Assembly: GCA_021401465.1 (NCBI GenBank)
Contig: JADDMT010000037.1
Span: 124,001-188,000, forward strand
Reading direction: 5' to 3'
Length of the DNA: 64,000 nucleotides
From: Teratosphaeria epicoccoides
Taxonomy: Eukaryota > Ascomycota > Dothideomycetes > Mycosphaerellales > Teratosphaeriaceae
Part shown: positions 41,281-50,936 of the stretch, one piece after another
Layout: the number at the start of each line of letters is the position of its first letter
Position numbering within the stretch: position 1 is the stretch's first letter
Position numbers and translations under genes: made by a program
Notes under the pieces: model-generated
What the model saw: only the letters and a program-made list of their open reading frames with translations
The model's database searches: none
Told to the model about the DNA's origin: nothing

Positions 41281-42876
41281 ATGGAGGACGAGAGCATTTC
41301 CACCTTCTGCGCCTTCACTTCAGCCACACCCGCACAAGCACAGCAGTACCTCGCTCTCAGTGATGGCAATATCGAGAATGCAGTACAGTTATTCTTCAGC
41401 GATCCGAGCCTGGCAGGAGCTGCACCCGCACCATCGCAACCGAGCCACGAGCCAATCATGATTCCCGAGGACGATGATATCGACGATGGGGATGTGGAGA
41501 TGACCGGCGCTCGTTCGGTGGGCCAAGATACTCTGGAAAGTGACGAGGCAATGGCGCGGCGGCTGCAGGAAGAGATGTATGGCACAGCGGGCGGTTCTGG
41601 TACTACAGGTGGCGACATCGACCCAGAGACCGGCGTGAGGAGACCGATGGCGAGGACAACGGAGACGCTGGTGGGTCCGGGAAGCGGTGACTGGAGAGAC
41701 GATCCTGGGTCAATGGACCAGGCAGTGTTTGAGCAGCTTGCACAGAGGGAGCGGGCGAGGAGAGGGGGAGGGCCAGGCATCTTCAATCAGCGTGGTGATC
41801 AGTCGATATGGTCGCAAGATAATGCCAGCGACCCGGAAGCGCATCGTCGAGCCTTGGCACGAGCTACGGGTGGCGCTTCGGAGGCTACAGCGAAGTCAAA
41901 TCTGCTGGCCGAGCTGTTCAAGCCGCCGTTTGAGCTCATCAGCCCATTCTCGTTCGGCGATGCAAGAGATGAGGGCAAGGAGAATGAGAAGTGGATCATT
42001 GTGAACGTGCAAGATCCCTCCATATTTGACTGCCAGGTGTTGAACCGGGACATCTGGAAGAACAAGAGCATCCAAGAGACAATCAGGGAGCACTTCATCT
42101 TCCTCCAATACAACAAGGATGACCCGCGTGGCAGGGAGTACGTGCAGTACTACTTTGCGAACAACAGGGACAACGAAGATGCCTACCCGCATATCGCAAT
42201 TGTCGACCCGAGGACCGGCGAGCAAGTCAAGACGTGGTCAGGCTCCCCTGCACCCAAGGCTGCCGACTTCTTGATGGATCTTCACGAGTTCCTCGACCGG
42301 TACAGCTTGAGCTTTGAGAAAAGAAACCCTGTGCAAGCGAAGAGGAAGGAGTCGAAGAAAGACGTGGCGCAAATGAGCGAAGAGGAGATGTTGGAGATGG
42401 CGATGCAGAACAGTCTAGCGAACGGCGGCGAGAAGGCACCGAATGATGAGGATCCGGACTCGCTGACGAGGCCTACCGACAAGGGCAAGGCGCCAGTGGC
42501 TCCTGTGGAAGCAATGGACACCGCTGATGTCGGCACAAATCATGCGAACGGTCATGCTGCGCCCCCTGCAAATACTCCATTCTCGCGCATCAGCTCGAGC
42601 AATCCGCACGAAGAGCCGAGCTCGACTGGACCAGACACTACCAGGATCCAGTTCCGATACTCTGGCGGCCGTGTGGTACGCCGCTTTGCTCTCGCCGATC
42701 CTGTCGGTCGCATTTACGAGTGGTTGAAAGCATCGCCGCTGGAAGGTATTGGCGCGCAGTTCGATTTGGTTGTGCCCGGGAAGAATCTCATTGAGATGCT
42801 CGACACGCCAATCGGCGAGGCTGGCCTGAAGAACGGCACGGTAATGGTGGAGAGCGTGAGGGACGATGAGGAGTAG
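41281..42876 (+). CDS. UBX5: UBA-UAS-UIM-UBX protein, Cdc48 adaptor (Ubx5/UBXN7 type)
   Basis: An intronless 531-residue protein. A UBA-like helical domain is at residues 3-42 (FTSATPAQAQQYLALSDGNI). The thioredoxin-like UAS domain is at about 210-345, with KWIIVNVQDPSIFDCQVLNR and YPHIAIVDPRTGEQVKTW. A ubiquitin-interacting motif lies near 365-380 (SEEEMLEMAMQNSLA). The C-terminal UBX domain (about 454-531) starts TRIQFRYSGGRVVRRFAL. This is exactly the order of yeast Ubx5 and human UBXN7, which link the ATPase Cdc48/p97 to ubiquitylated substrates and cullin ligases. Function by family. Confidence 0.95.
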   Translation: MEDESISTFCAFTSATPAQAQQYLALSDGNIENAVQLFFSDPSLAGAAPAPSQPSHEPIMIPEDDDIDDGDVEMTGARSVGQDTLESDEAMARRLQEEMYGTAGGSGTTGGDIDPETGVRRPMARTTETLVGPGSGDWRDDPGSMDQAVFEQLAQRERARRGGGPGIFNQRGDQSIWSQDNASDPEAHRRALARATGGASEATAKSNLLAELFKPPFELISPFSFGDARDEGKENEKWIIVNVQDPSIFDCQVLNRDIWKNKSIQETIREHFIFLQYNKDDPRGREYVQYYFANNRDNEDAYPHIAIVDPRTGEQVKTWSGSPAPKAADFLMDLHEFLDRYSLSFEKRNPVQAKRKESKKDVAQMSEEEMLEMAMQNSLANGGEKAPNDEDPDSLTRPTDKGKAPVAPVEAMDTADVGTNHANGHAAPPANTPFSRISSSNPHEEPSSTGPDTTRIQFRYSGGRVVRRFALADPVGRIYEWLKASPLEGIGAQFDLVVPGKNLIEMLDTPIGEAGLKNGTVMVESVRDDEE

Positions 42877-43269
42877 GCGACAGGGAATGTTGAAGCAAAG
42901 CATGGACATTTCAGCAACGGGCTATGCAGCAAAATCTCGACGTATTAGCATGGGAGCGCCTGATCAGCAGTCACAAGGACTTGCGGTTCATTTGGGTGCT
43001 CAGCCAGTGCCCCGGAGAACAATCGCAAAACGGACGGGATGACGGAATTCTGTGACTGGTACTGATGCATGCAGACGGTGCATGGGACTTAGCGTGTACA
43101 TGTTAGGATGAGCTATCGCCCTGCAGAGATTCCAGTCATGCAAAAGAATGTGAAGATGCATAAGTGCAGCGAGCAGGGTGAATTCGGCCTTTTCCCCATG
43201 CAGCAAGTCCAACCGATCCATGTCGTCCTTGGCACAGGTCTGTCCGTCAAAAAAAAAAAAGCACACGCA
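42877..43269. other. Convergent intergenic region
   Basis: About 390 bases. The only notable element is a run of 12 A at 43249-43260, just past the stop of the secreted-protein gene (a T-run on its own strand). Confidence 0.45.
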
Positions 43270-43629
43270 TCAGCACTCCTGGCAATTGCAGGTCACCTTC
43301 ATGCTCCAAATGCCACGGATGGTAGAGCAGCTCCCGCCCCCAACGACGACGCCCGTGACGTGACCCGCCTCGTCGCCTTCGCACCGGTTGTTCCGCCACA
43401 CCTGGGCGGCGCACTTGAACGTTCCGGACGGGGCGCCGACGTACTCGATCGCGCTCCCGGGGCCGTTGGACGTGGTCCGACACCCCGAGTCGAAGTCGTT
43501 GGATGTCGGGTCGAACTGGATGTTCATGGTTTGGGCGCCCTTCTTGTCGCAGCCGCCCACGTAGACGACGGCGGAGGTGGCGATGGCGGAGGTGGCGAGA
43601 AGGGAGAAGGGGAGGAGCATCAGCAGCAT
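43270..43629 (-). CDS. Small secreted cysteine-rich protein, 119 aa, 8 Cys
   Basis: A single coding exon. A signal peptide (MLLMLLPFSLLATSAIATSA) is followed by a mature chain of about 99 residues. It is Gly/Ser/Thr/Asn-rich with eight cysteines: GCD, GCR, KCA, RCE, SCS and a terminal TCNCQEC cluster. All could pair as four disulfides. Immediately upstream of the ATG is a clear intron in the 5' leader (43630-43711, GTGAGT...TTCCAG), so splicing joins AACATC directly to ATG. The profile matches secreted effector-like proteins of plant- or surface-dwelling fungi. No family is recognised and no activity is claimed. Confidence 0.75.
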   Translation of the reverse strand: MLLMLLPFSLLATSAIATSAVVYVGGCDKKGAQTMNIQFDPTSNDFDSGCRTTSNGPGSAIEYVGAPSGTFKCAAQVWRNNRCEGDEAGHVTGVVVGGGSCSTIRGIWSMKVTCNCQEC

Positions 43630-43711
43630 CTGGAAAGGTTGTCATCAGTCTTTTTGCTTTCTGTATGGTGGAGAATGGTGGGTTTTCGCAAAGTGGGGGG
43701 GGCGGACTCAC
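43630..43711 (-). other. Intron in the 5' leader of the 8-Cys secreted protein gene
   Basis: Read on the minus strand it starts GTGAGT, has a CTGATGAC branch-like site and ends TTTCCAG immediately before the start codon. The first exon would be wholly untranslated. Confidence 0.6.
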
Positions 43712-44797
43712 GATGTTTTATTATATTGCCGGATCGGTGTGGTGTGGAGCTTATTATTGTCTTCGGTCGTTTGGTCCTTTCGGAGTGTGGAGAGTTTGAT
43801 GGTTGTCTTTTATACTCGTGGAGCTCAGCCGAAACAGGGAGATTGTTTTTTTAGTTATCGTGGGTCGTCTAGGCAGTAGTACACGTATGCCTTCTTTTAT
43901 CCTTTCTTGTGCTACGGACCAAGGCAGATATTGTCACGACGTCGGATGTGCCGGGTTCCAATGGGTACGTGTCCACCAGGGCGTGCTTGACATGGTCGGA
44001 GGGGGGGGGGGGGGTTTGTGATGCGGGATAGGCAAGGATTCCAAGAATTGGCTGGAGCGAGGATGCTGCCGTCTACATGTGAAACCACCGTGCTGGGCTT
44101 GGCGCGAGATCTTGGCGGCGGCGGGCGAAGCTCCTACTGACTACTCCACAGTCTCCACTGAGTGATGCATACTTTCCTCATCGGTCAGTGGCTCCTTGCT
44201 CCGGCGCACTTGCCTAATCACTTGAGTGCTCGTGTACAGAGAGGTCGTGGCGTTCTCAAGGTACACACGCGCGCTTGGACTGACAACGGCTCTCGATATG
44301 CTGACCTCAACAGACGACTGGGCGGTCTGGGGTCTGCTTGTCGGGATGGGCGCGTGTCTTGGGGTGAGACACGCGGACAGCAGGCTTCATGACTATATGG
44401 ACTCTCGCTCTTCCTCGGCCCATCGTCCATCGTCCATCTCACGTCGTGCGTGTCGACAGTCACACAGAGTCATGTGATTACATACACATATGCACATGAT
44501 TCCACCAATCACACGCTGCATTGATCACATGACCGTCCTACGTCGCCAAAAGCTGTTCACAAGAATGAGCATTCGTGAGTGCAAAAGGTCAGGTGTTGGT
44601 GCGCCGAGGAGGGGAGCAATCCATCGCACTATCGTCTTTCCTTTGACACGTTCGTTCCTTCCTCCCTTTGACACGCTCCTTCCTCACTTGACACGCTCCT
44701 TCCTCCCTTTGACACGCTCCTTCCCCACTCTCACACCTTTCTCTTGCCCCTCCACCCACAAACTTTGACGACAGTCCGAACGAACGAATCAACCAAA
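43712..44797. promoter_or_regulatory. Divergent region upstream of ornithine aminotransferase
   Basis: About 1.1 kb. It holds a run of 14 G at 44001-44014, a CCAAT box at 44505-44509, several CATGTG/CACATG elements between 44470 and 44530, and a pyrimidine-rich repeat (44643-44725). No gene seen. Confidence 0.45.
44643..44725 (+). repeat. Short imperfect tandem repeat in the OAT leader
   Basis: TTGACACG followed by a C/T-rich spacer occurs four times, starting at 44643, 44668, 44688 and 44709 (spacing 25, 20 and 21 bases). It ends about 70 bases before the start codon. Long pyrimidine tracts are common in promoters of strongly expressed fungal genes. Confidence 0.75.
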
Positions 44798-46305
44798 ATG
44801 GCACCCATCGCCGTCGACCAGCCGGCGCCCGCCAACGGCCACGCCAACGGCACCCTCAACGCCAAAGCGACCGCCTTCACCCCCGTCCTGCAGACATCCA
44901 CATACCACGCCCCCTCCTCCCACGCCGCCATCTCCTCCGAAGCCAACCACGCCGCACACAACTACCACCCGCTCCCCGTCGTCTTTGCCAAGGCCTCCGG
45001 CTGCTCCGTCTGGGATCCTGAAGGCCGACACTACCTCGACTTCCTCTCCGCCTACTCCGCCCTCAACCAAGGCCACTGCCATCCGAAACTCATCCAAGCC
45101 TTGACCGAGCAAGCCGGTCGCCTGACCCTCAGCAGCCGAGCCTTCTACAACGACGTCTTCCCCGTCTTCGCCGAAAAGGTCACCAAGACCTTCGCCTTCG
45201 ACATGGTCCTCCCCATGAACACGGGCGCCGAAGCGGTCGAGACGGCCGTCAAGCTCGCCAGGAAGTGGGGGTACAAGGTCAAGGGCATCCCGCAGGACAA
45301 GGCGCTGGTCTTCACCGTGCCGCACAATTTTCACGGCAGGACGTTCGCCGCGATTACGATGAGCACCGATCCCGAGAGCAGGGAGAATTACGGTCCGTAT
45401 CTGCCGGGAATTGGGTCCGCGTGTCCGTCTACGGGGAAGCCGATCCCGTTCGGTGATGCCAAGGCCTTGGAGGAGGCGTTGGAAGCGCATGGCAAGGACA
45501 CGGCGGCGTTTTTGGTGGAGCCCATTCAGGGCGAGGCCGGGATTGTGGTGCCGGATGAGGGGTATTTGAGGGACGTGAGGGATTTGTGCTCGAAGCATAA
45601 TGTGCTCATGATTTGCGATGAGATTCAGACGGGGATTGCGCGGACGGGGAAGTTGCTGGCGCACGAGTGGAGCGGGATCAAGCCGGATATGGTGTTGTTG
45701 GGGAAGGCGATCAGCGGCGGCATGTACCCCGTGAGTTGCGTGTTGGGGAGTAAGGAGGTGATGCTGACCGTGGAGCCGGGCACGCATGGGAGTACGTATG
45801 GGGGCAATCCTCTGGGGAGTGCGGTGGCCATCAAGGCGTTGGAGATTATCGAGGAGGAGCGGCTGACGGAGCGGGCGCAGAGGCTGGGCGAGGTTTTCAG
45901 GGAGGGGTTGAGGGGGATCCAGGGGAGGGAGGCGATGATTAGGGTCGTGAGAGGGAAGGGGCTGTTGAATGCGATTGTGATTGACGAGGCGAAGACGGGG
46001 GGCCATTCGGCGTGGGATTTGTGCATGTTGATGAAGGAGAAGGGGTTGTTGGTGAGTTTTGAATGGGACACTCTTGGATGGAGGATCGCGTTTACTGACG
46101 ATGTTGTGTGGGAATTCAGGCCAAGCCAACGCACCAGAATATCATCCGTCTGGCGCCGCCCCTGGTCATTTCGGAAGCGGAGATCGCGACGGCGCTGTGC
46201 ATTATCGAGGAGGCCGTCAAGGAGCTGCCGACGCTGAAGGGCGGGGAGGAGGAGGTGTTGTTGCCGCCGGGGGAGAGGAACGTGCGGATTGAGGTTGAGA
46301 ATTGA
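44798..46305 (+). CDS. CAR2: Ornithine aminotransferase
   Basis: Two exons: 44798-46051 and 46120-46305, giving 479 aa. The 68-bp intron (GTGAGT...TTCAG) joins MKEKGLL to AKPTHQNIIRLAPPLVI in phase. The fold-type I aminotransferase motifs are complete: SAYSALNQGHCHPKL, the MNTGAEAVETAVKLARKWGY PLP-phosphate region, VPHNFHGRTFAAI, ICDEIQTGIARTG with the PLP-contacting Asp, and the catalytic Lys near residue 303 in LLGKAISGGMYPVS. The enzyme converts L-ornithine and 2-oxoglutarate to glutamate-5-semialdehyde and glutamate, in arginine breakdown and proline supply. The N-terminal ~40 residues (Ala/Asn-rich) exceed the yeast enzyme and lack a clear mitochondrial signal, so a cytosolic location is likely. 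Convergent with PEX1. Confidence 0.96.
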
Positions 46306-46797
46306 CATGGTCGCTGCATTCGGGGTTTTCGGGGGGAGTGGGGGGGGACGGGTTTGCATTTTGAGAGTCTCCATTTGCGTGTTATGACTACATGATACCT
46401 AAAAGCATTTGCATGCGTGGACTTATGCGAGTCCGGATGAGGAGGCAGGCTTGGAATTTTTTTGGTTTTATTTTTGGTTTTTCGCAGCATCGCTGGCGAA
46501 TTTGAGCCAGGTGGTTTTCTAGGCCTTCAACCTTGTTGCAGGACAAGAGTGCCGAATAATCAATGCAGCATGCACGCCCGTGCCCTCGCCCATTACCGAG
46601 GGCGGCAGGTGCAGGAGATGCAGTGCGGCAGCACTACGAGCGTAATTCCACCTCGCCGCCTGGCCGTATCTTCATTTCCTCCGCAGTCCAGCGCACAGCG
46701 ATCTCGGCACCATCTATATAGCAACTCCATCCTAACCCACACGGATATGAAAGAAAGAAAGCCTTTTAACCACTCACACCCCAAGACACATGCCAAT
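46306..46797. other. Convergent intergenic region
   Basis: About 490 bases of 3' UTR between ornithine aminotransferase and PEX1. Short G- and T-runs only. Confidence 0.45.
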
Positions 46798-49700
46798 CTA
46801 CATCAAGCTCGTCCGCCCCCCAACCCCCGTGCCCCCCTGCCCATCACTCATCTCGCCATTCCGCCCCTCCGTGAACTCCCGATAAATTGCCGCGAGCCTG
46901 CTGCGCTCGCGCGCACTGATCGACGCCCTCGCGCCCTGCAAGCTCCTCTCCAAATGGCGCCACCGCACCACCGGCTCGCCGGGCTTCTCCGCACCGACCA
47001 GCCCGCCGCCATGCGCACCCGCGCCGGACGCCGCATGCCGCTCCGCCCTGGCCTTCCTCCGCGCCGCGTGCAGCGCCGCCAGCTTCGCCGCGAGACCCGC
47101 CCGCTCGGCGGCCTGCTGCGCGGGCGTGAGAGCCTGCGCGGGCGCGGGAGCCGCGTCCCCGTCGCCGTAGCGGAAGTACGTGAAGTCTTGCATGCTGCGT
47201 CCGGCTTTGACGGCGCGGACGGGCTTGCGGCTGGCAGGGTCCGTCTCCACGACGTCCGCCGCAGGGTCTCCCAGCACGTCGTGGATGGCCTCCAGATGCG
47301 CGTTGTACATCACAGCCTGCAGGTCGGCGCCGCTGCAGCCCTCGGTCCTCCTCGCGACTTCACGCAGCGTTTGCGGGCCCTCGCCTTCCAAGATGGGGTT
47401 GTCGACTTGCAGCTTCCTGCTCACGGCCCTCAAGATATCCACGCGGTCTTCTGCGCCCGGCAGATCGCAAATCAGACTCTTGTCCAATCGCCCTGGCCGC
47501 AGGAGCGCGGGATCGATCAGGTCGGGTCTTGACGTCGCAGCAAGAACGTACACGCCGGACAAGCCCTCGGCACCATCCATCATTGTGAGCAGCATGTTGA
47601 CCACCCGATCCGTGACGCCGGTGCTGTCATGTCCACGTTTCGGCGCGATGGAGTCAAACTCGTCAAAGAACAGGACGCAAGGTTTTGCCGCTTCGGCTCG
47701 CTCAAAGAGATCACGGACGCTCTTCTCGGAGGCTCCGATGTACTTGTTCAAGATCTCGGGGCCTTTTACGGAGATGAAGTTGAGGCCACATTCGCCCGCT
47801 ACGGCGGACGCGAGGAGGGTCTTGCCACAGCCTGGGTAGCCGTACAGCAGAAGTCCGGAGCGGAGGCGAAGCGGGCATTTGGCGAAGAGCGGCGCGTAGG
47901 TCGTCGGATACTGCAGCGTCTCCAGCAGCGTCCGCCTCGTTTCGTGCAGACCGCCAATGTTCGCAAACGTGGTGGTCGAAGACTGGAGCGTGACGCCTCG
48001 TAATGACGCCGGCGTGAAGCCTTTCAGCGCGGTAGCAAAGTCGCCCGCGGTCAGAAGGATTTCGTCGGACATATTCGAGGTGTGGGTGACAGATCGAATC
48101 AGGGCCTCGCTTCTAGCGCGGGAGACGAGCAGTGCAAGGTCACCGGGCATGTAGCCGTCCGTCTGCCCAGCGATATCCAGAAGATCGAGCTCTGGATCCA
48201 CACCCACACCTTCACGTGCTGCGGCTCCGTCAGCCGATGCAGGCCGACTCTCGTCAGAACCCTCCATCCACGGGTTTCCATCAGCCGTGCCCGCCGCCTT
48301 CTCTGCGTCAATAGCAGTCCGCTGGTCTTTGTGAACCAGCATCTCAATCACCTTCCTCCTGCCCTCTTTGTTCGGCGCTTTCAACGCCAGGATATCCCTC
48401 ACCACATGCCCACCAATAACGACATTGTTCACTGCCTCCTTGCCCTGCGCAGTCGCCAAGAGCACAACACCAGACTCTCGACCGCAAAACTGCCTGACAA
48501 TGCCGATCAGTAATTCACTGAGCTGCCTACTGCGCCCGTTTGCATCCACTTGCAATTCTGTCTCCACCGGACACAGCCTGTCCAGATCATCGAGAATCAC
48601 CAAACCCCGCCCACCAAGTCTCGCCCCCCATTGCGCAGAAGCGAAGACCCGATGAAGAGTCTCCTTGATAGTCTTGACTCTCATCTCGTCTGTCACGAGT
48701 GTGCGGCAGGGGAAGTAGATGGTATGAAAGAGGTATTCATCCCGCAATTGGTGAGCCAGGAGCTGCGCCAGACTCGACTTGCCTGCGCCTAGCCCCCCGG
48801 TCAGCAGCACCGAGGACGTGTTCAGTAGACTCTTCCTCGTCTGCCCAATCAAGTCATCAATGCCCACCATTCTTGACCTCTCCTCGATTAGCGACTGTCC
48901 GGGACCTCGTGGCAGCTTTGGTGGTGCTATCGCCGACTGAACAGAGAGGTCTAGCTTCCTTTCTCCGCCCATAAGCCAGTGCACCTTCATTTTCGACGGA
49001 TCACCAGGTGGCGTTGGCTCAAAGTCAAGCACACCGCCAGGCCAAGCACCTTGAGGCGGCAGGAACATCCCATCTGTCACCGGTCCTTCCAGAATGGAAC
49101 GACCAAACAAGCGCTTCAGCCTTTTTACGGCCTCTAGCTGCTCGTTCTTGCTTTCGCCACCAAACCTGAAGCCTTGTGCATTCTTCGCAGCAGCAGGAGT
49201 GCTGGACGTCAGAATATACGGCGTAATGCGGAGCTTCTTCACAATCGCCTCCTTGCTAGCCTGCTGACTCGGTTCCTTCAAGGCGCTGGCAGTCTTCGGC
49301 AACGGCGTCGGCGCCGGATCGATCCTTACAATACCGCCCACGACCCCTTCAGCAGCGAGCACGCCGCACAGCGAGCTCGACAGAGCCGCATGTCTAGCAT
49401 CCGGCGCATCTTCCCAGACACACAATCTCGCAACAACTTTGCTCGCCGGTCCCGACTCACTCGCCTGCTGTGCCTGTTGCGGATCCGCAGGCTCCTGTAG
49501 CCCAGCGGGCTTCACGATGCTCACACACACCCAGCTGACACCTCTCAATGTCTTCGAGTACAGGTGCTCCCGGTCTACCCACACCTTGAGCCCCTCATCC
49601 TTCATCTCCTCGCCTCCGTCCTCAAACCATTCATTCTCCAGCCGTCTACACACCGCCCTCAAGAAGATTGGCGGCCGCGCCTTCTCTTCCTCACGAGCGC

Positions 49701-50563
49701 GATGCCTCGCCGTGCTCCTCGCACTCTTCCCACCCTCACTCCTCCGGCTCGTCACACTCCTACTATCCCTAACACTGGAGCTGCCACCACCAGCCCTCTG
49801 CTGACTCTGCCTGGTCTTCGGCGCAACAATGACCTCGGCATCAGGAGCAATCTTCACGAATGCCTGTCCCGCACTTTGTGCAGGCGTCAAAGTCGTCACC
49901 ACAATATTCGCCGTTGAAGTCGGCGTCAGATGCAAAGTCAAAGGATGGTTATGCCCACCCGCGCCAGAAGGATTAGGGAGCGCACGGACCTGCGACAAGA
50001 AGTTCATCTCCAGGAAATGTGCGTGTAACTCAATGATCTCCCAATCCGTGGCAGTCAAGGGCTCGATATTGACAGTGTGCGCCTGCGGAGGATCGAGATG
50101 AAGGGACACAGACACCTACCGTCATCAACCGGATCAGCTTGGGATGATCTCTTGCATACGCAGATTACGTACAACGCACCTTCAGCCCATGCCCGAGTCC
50201 GACCAGTCGGCCAAACGTCGCATCCACCTCCACTACCGCCACGTCTCTGCCCTCACCACCGCCGCCTGCTCTTGAACCTCTCTCTACGATCGGAGCCAAG
50301 CGGCTCTGACTCTGCATCCCCGTCCATCCCAGGTAGACACTCCTCTGCTGTCCCGCCGTCTTCTGCTTCGGGTCCGCACCTCCCGGCGCAGGCTGACGCC
50401 AGCTGAGCTCCACCACTACATTTTGCGCGATTGTGTCGGAATTCAGCAGGAGTTGCACCAGCGACGGGGGGAGATTGAGGAGACAGTTCTTTAGACTCGG
50501 GAGGAGGGCGACTTCGGCCTGGACGCCGTCCCTGGGGGTGGAGGTCCGACGAGGCGCAGACAT
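46798..50563 (-). CDS. PEX1: Peroxisomal biogenesis AAA ATPase Pex1
   Basis: Two exons: 50563-50180 and 50115-46798, giving 1233 aa. The 64-bp intron (GTGCGT...GGTAG) joins GHGLKV to SVSLHLDPPQ. The N-terminal Pex1-type domain includes LPSLKNCLLNLPPSLVQLLL. The D1 ATPase has Walker A GGLGAGKSS (near 567) and Walker B LVILDDLDRL (near 636). The conserved D2 ATPase has Walker A GYPGCGKT (near 884), Walker B VLFFDEFDSIAPKRG (near 943) and the arginine-finger region RPGRLDKSLICDLP. The C-terminus contains the family block ISARERSRLAAIYREF. With Pex6 it extracts the ubiquitylated receptor Pex5 from the peroxisomal membrane. Pro/Ser/Arg-rich insertions in the N-terminal half make it somewhat longer than yeast Pex1. 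Confidence 0.97.
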
Positions 50564-50936
50564 CGGGTGTGTTGATCGGAGAGCATTCGGGGTGAGGAAT
50601 GGGTGTAGGAGAGGAAGAAAGATATAGCACATGGGACAGACTACGCACACGCGATCAGATGCCGCGCATGTGAACTTGGGATCGGCATTGGGCTTTGAGC
50701 CGAGGTCCAGAGCGAAGCATGAGTCATTCCCAGACAATACATCCAGTGGGGAAGGAACCTGGAAGCTACTCGCGGCGATGTTATACAGCCAGCACTACCC
50801 AACAAGTTGATACAAGAAGGCAAAGGTGGTATCGCAACTCGAATCCATCACGTCCCCGACCAAGCACCCAATCACTATACAAGCCCGACATACGGCGTTG
50901 CTCGGGCGTCGAGCGGAAACATCCCAGAACTCCGTC
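50564..50936. other. Intergenic, PEX1 promoter
   Basis: About 370 bases between the C2-protein stop and the PEX1 start, both minus strand. Nothing else seen. Confidence 0.45.

Noticed and set aside
43249..43260. A12 run as a retrotransposon tail
   Set aside because: No retroelement sequence or target-site duplication beside it. It lies in the 3' flank of the secreted-protein gene.
43108..43854. 248-codon plus-strand frame over the 8-Cys gene
   Set aside because: Starts with poor composition and is antisense to a protein with a clean signal peptide and Cys pattern; low-complexity Gly/Asp runs come from the reverse strand.
44789..46129. 446-codon frame antisense to ornithine aminotransferase
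   Set aside because: Arg/His/Pro/Gln-rich and without any motif. It mirrors the strong GC-ending codon bias of the real gene on the other strand.
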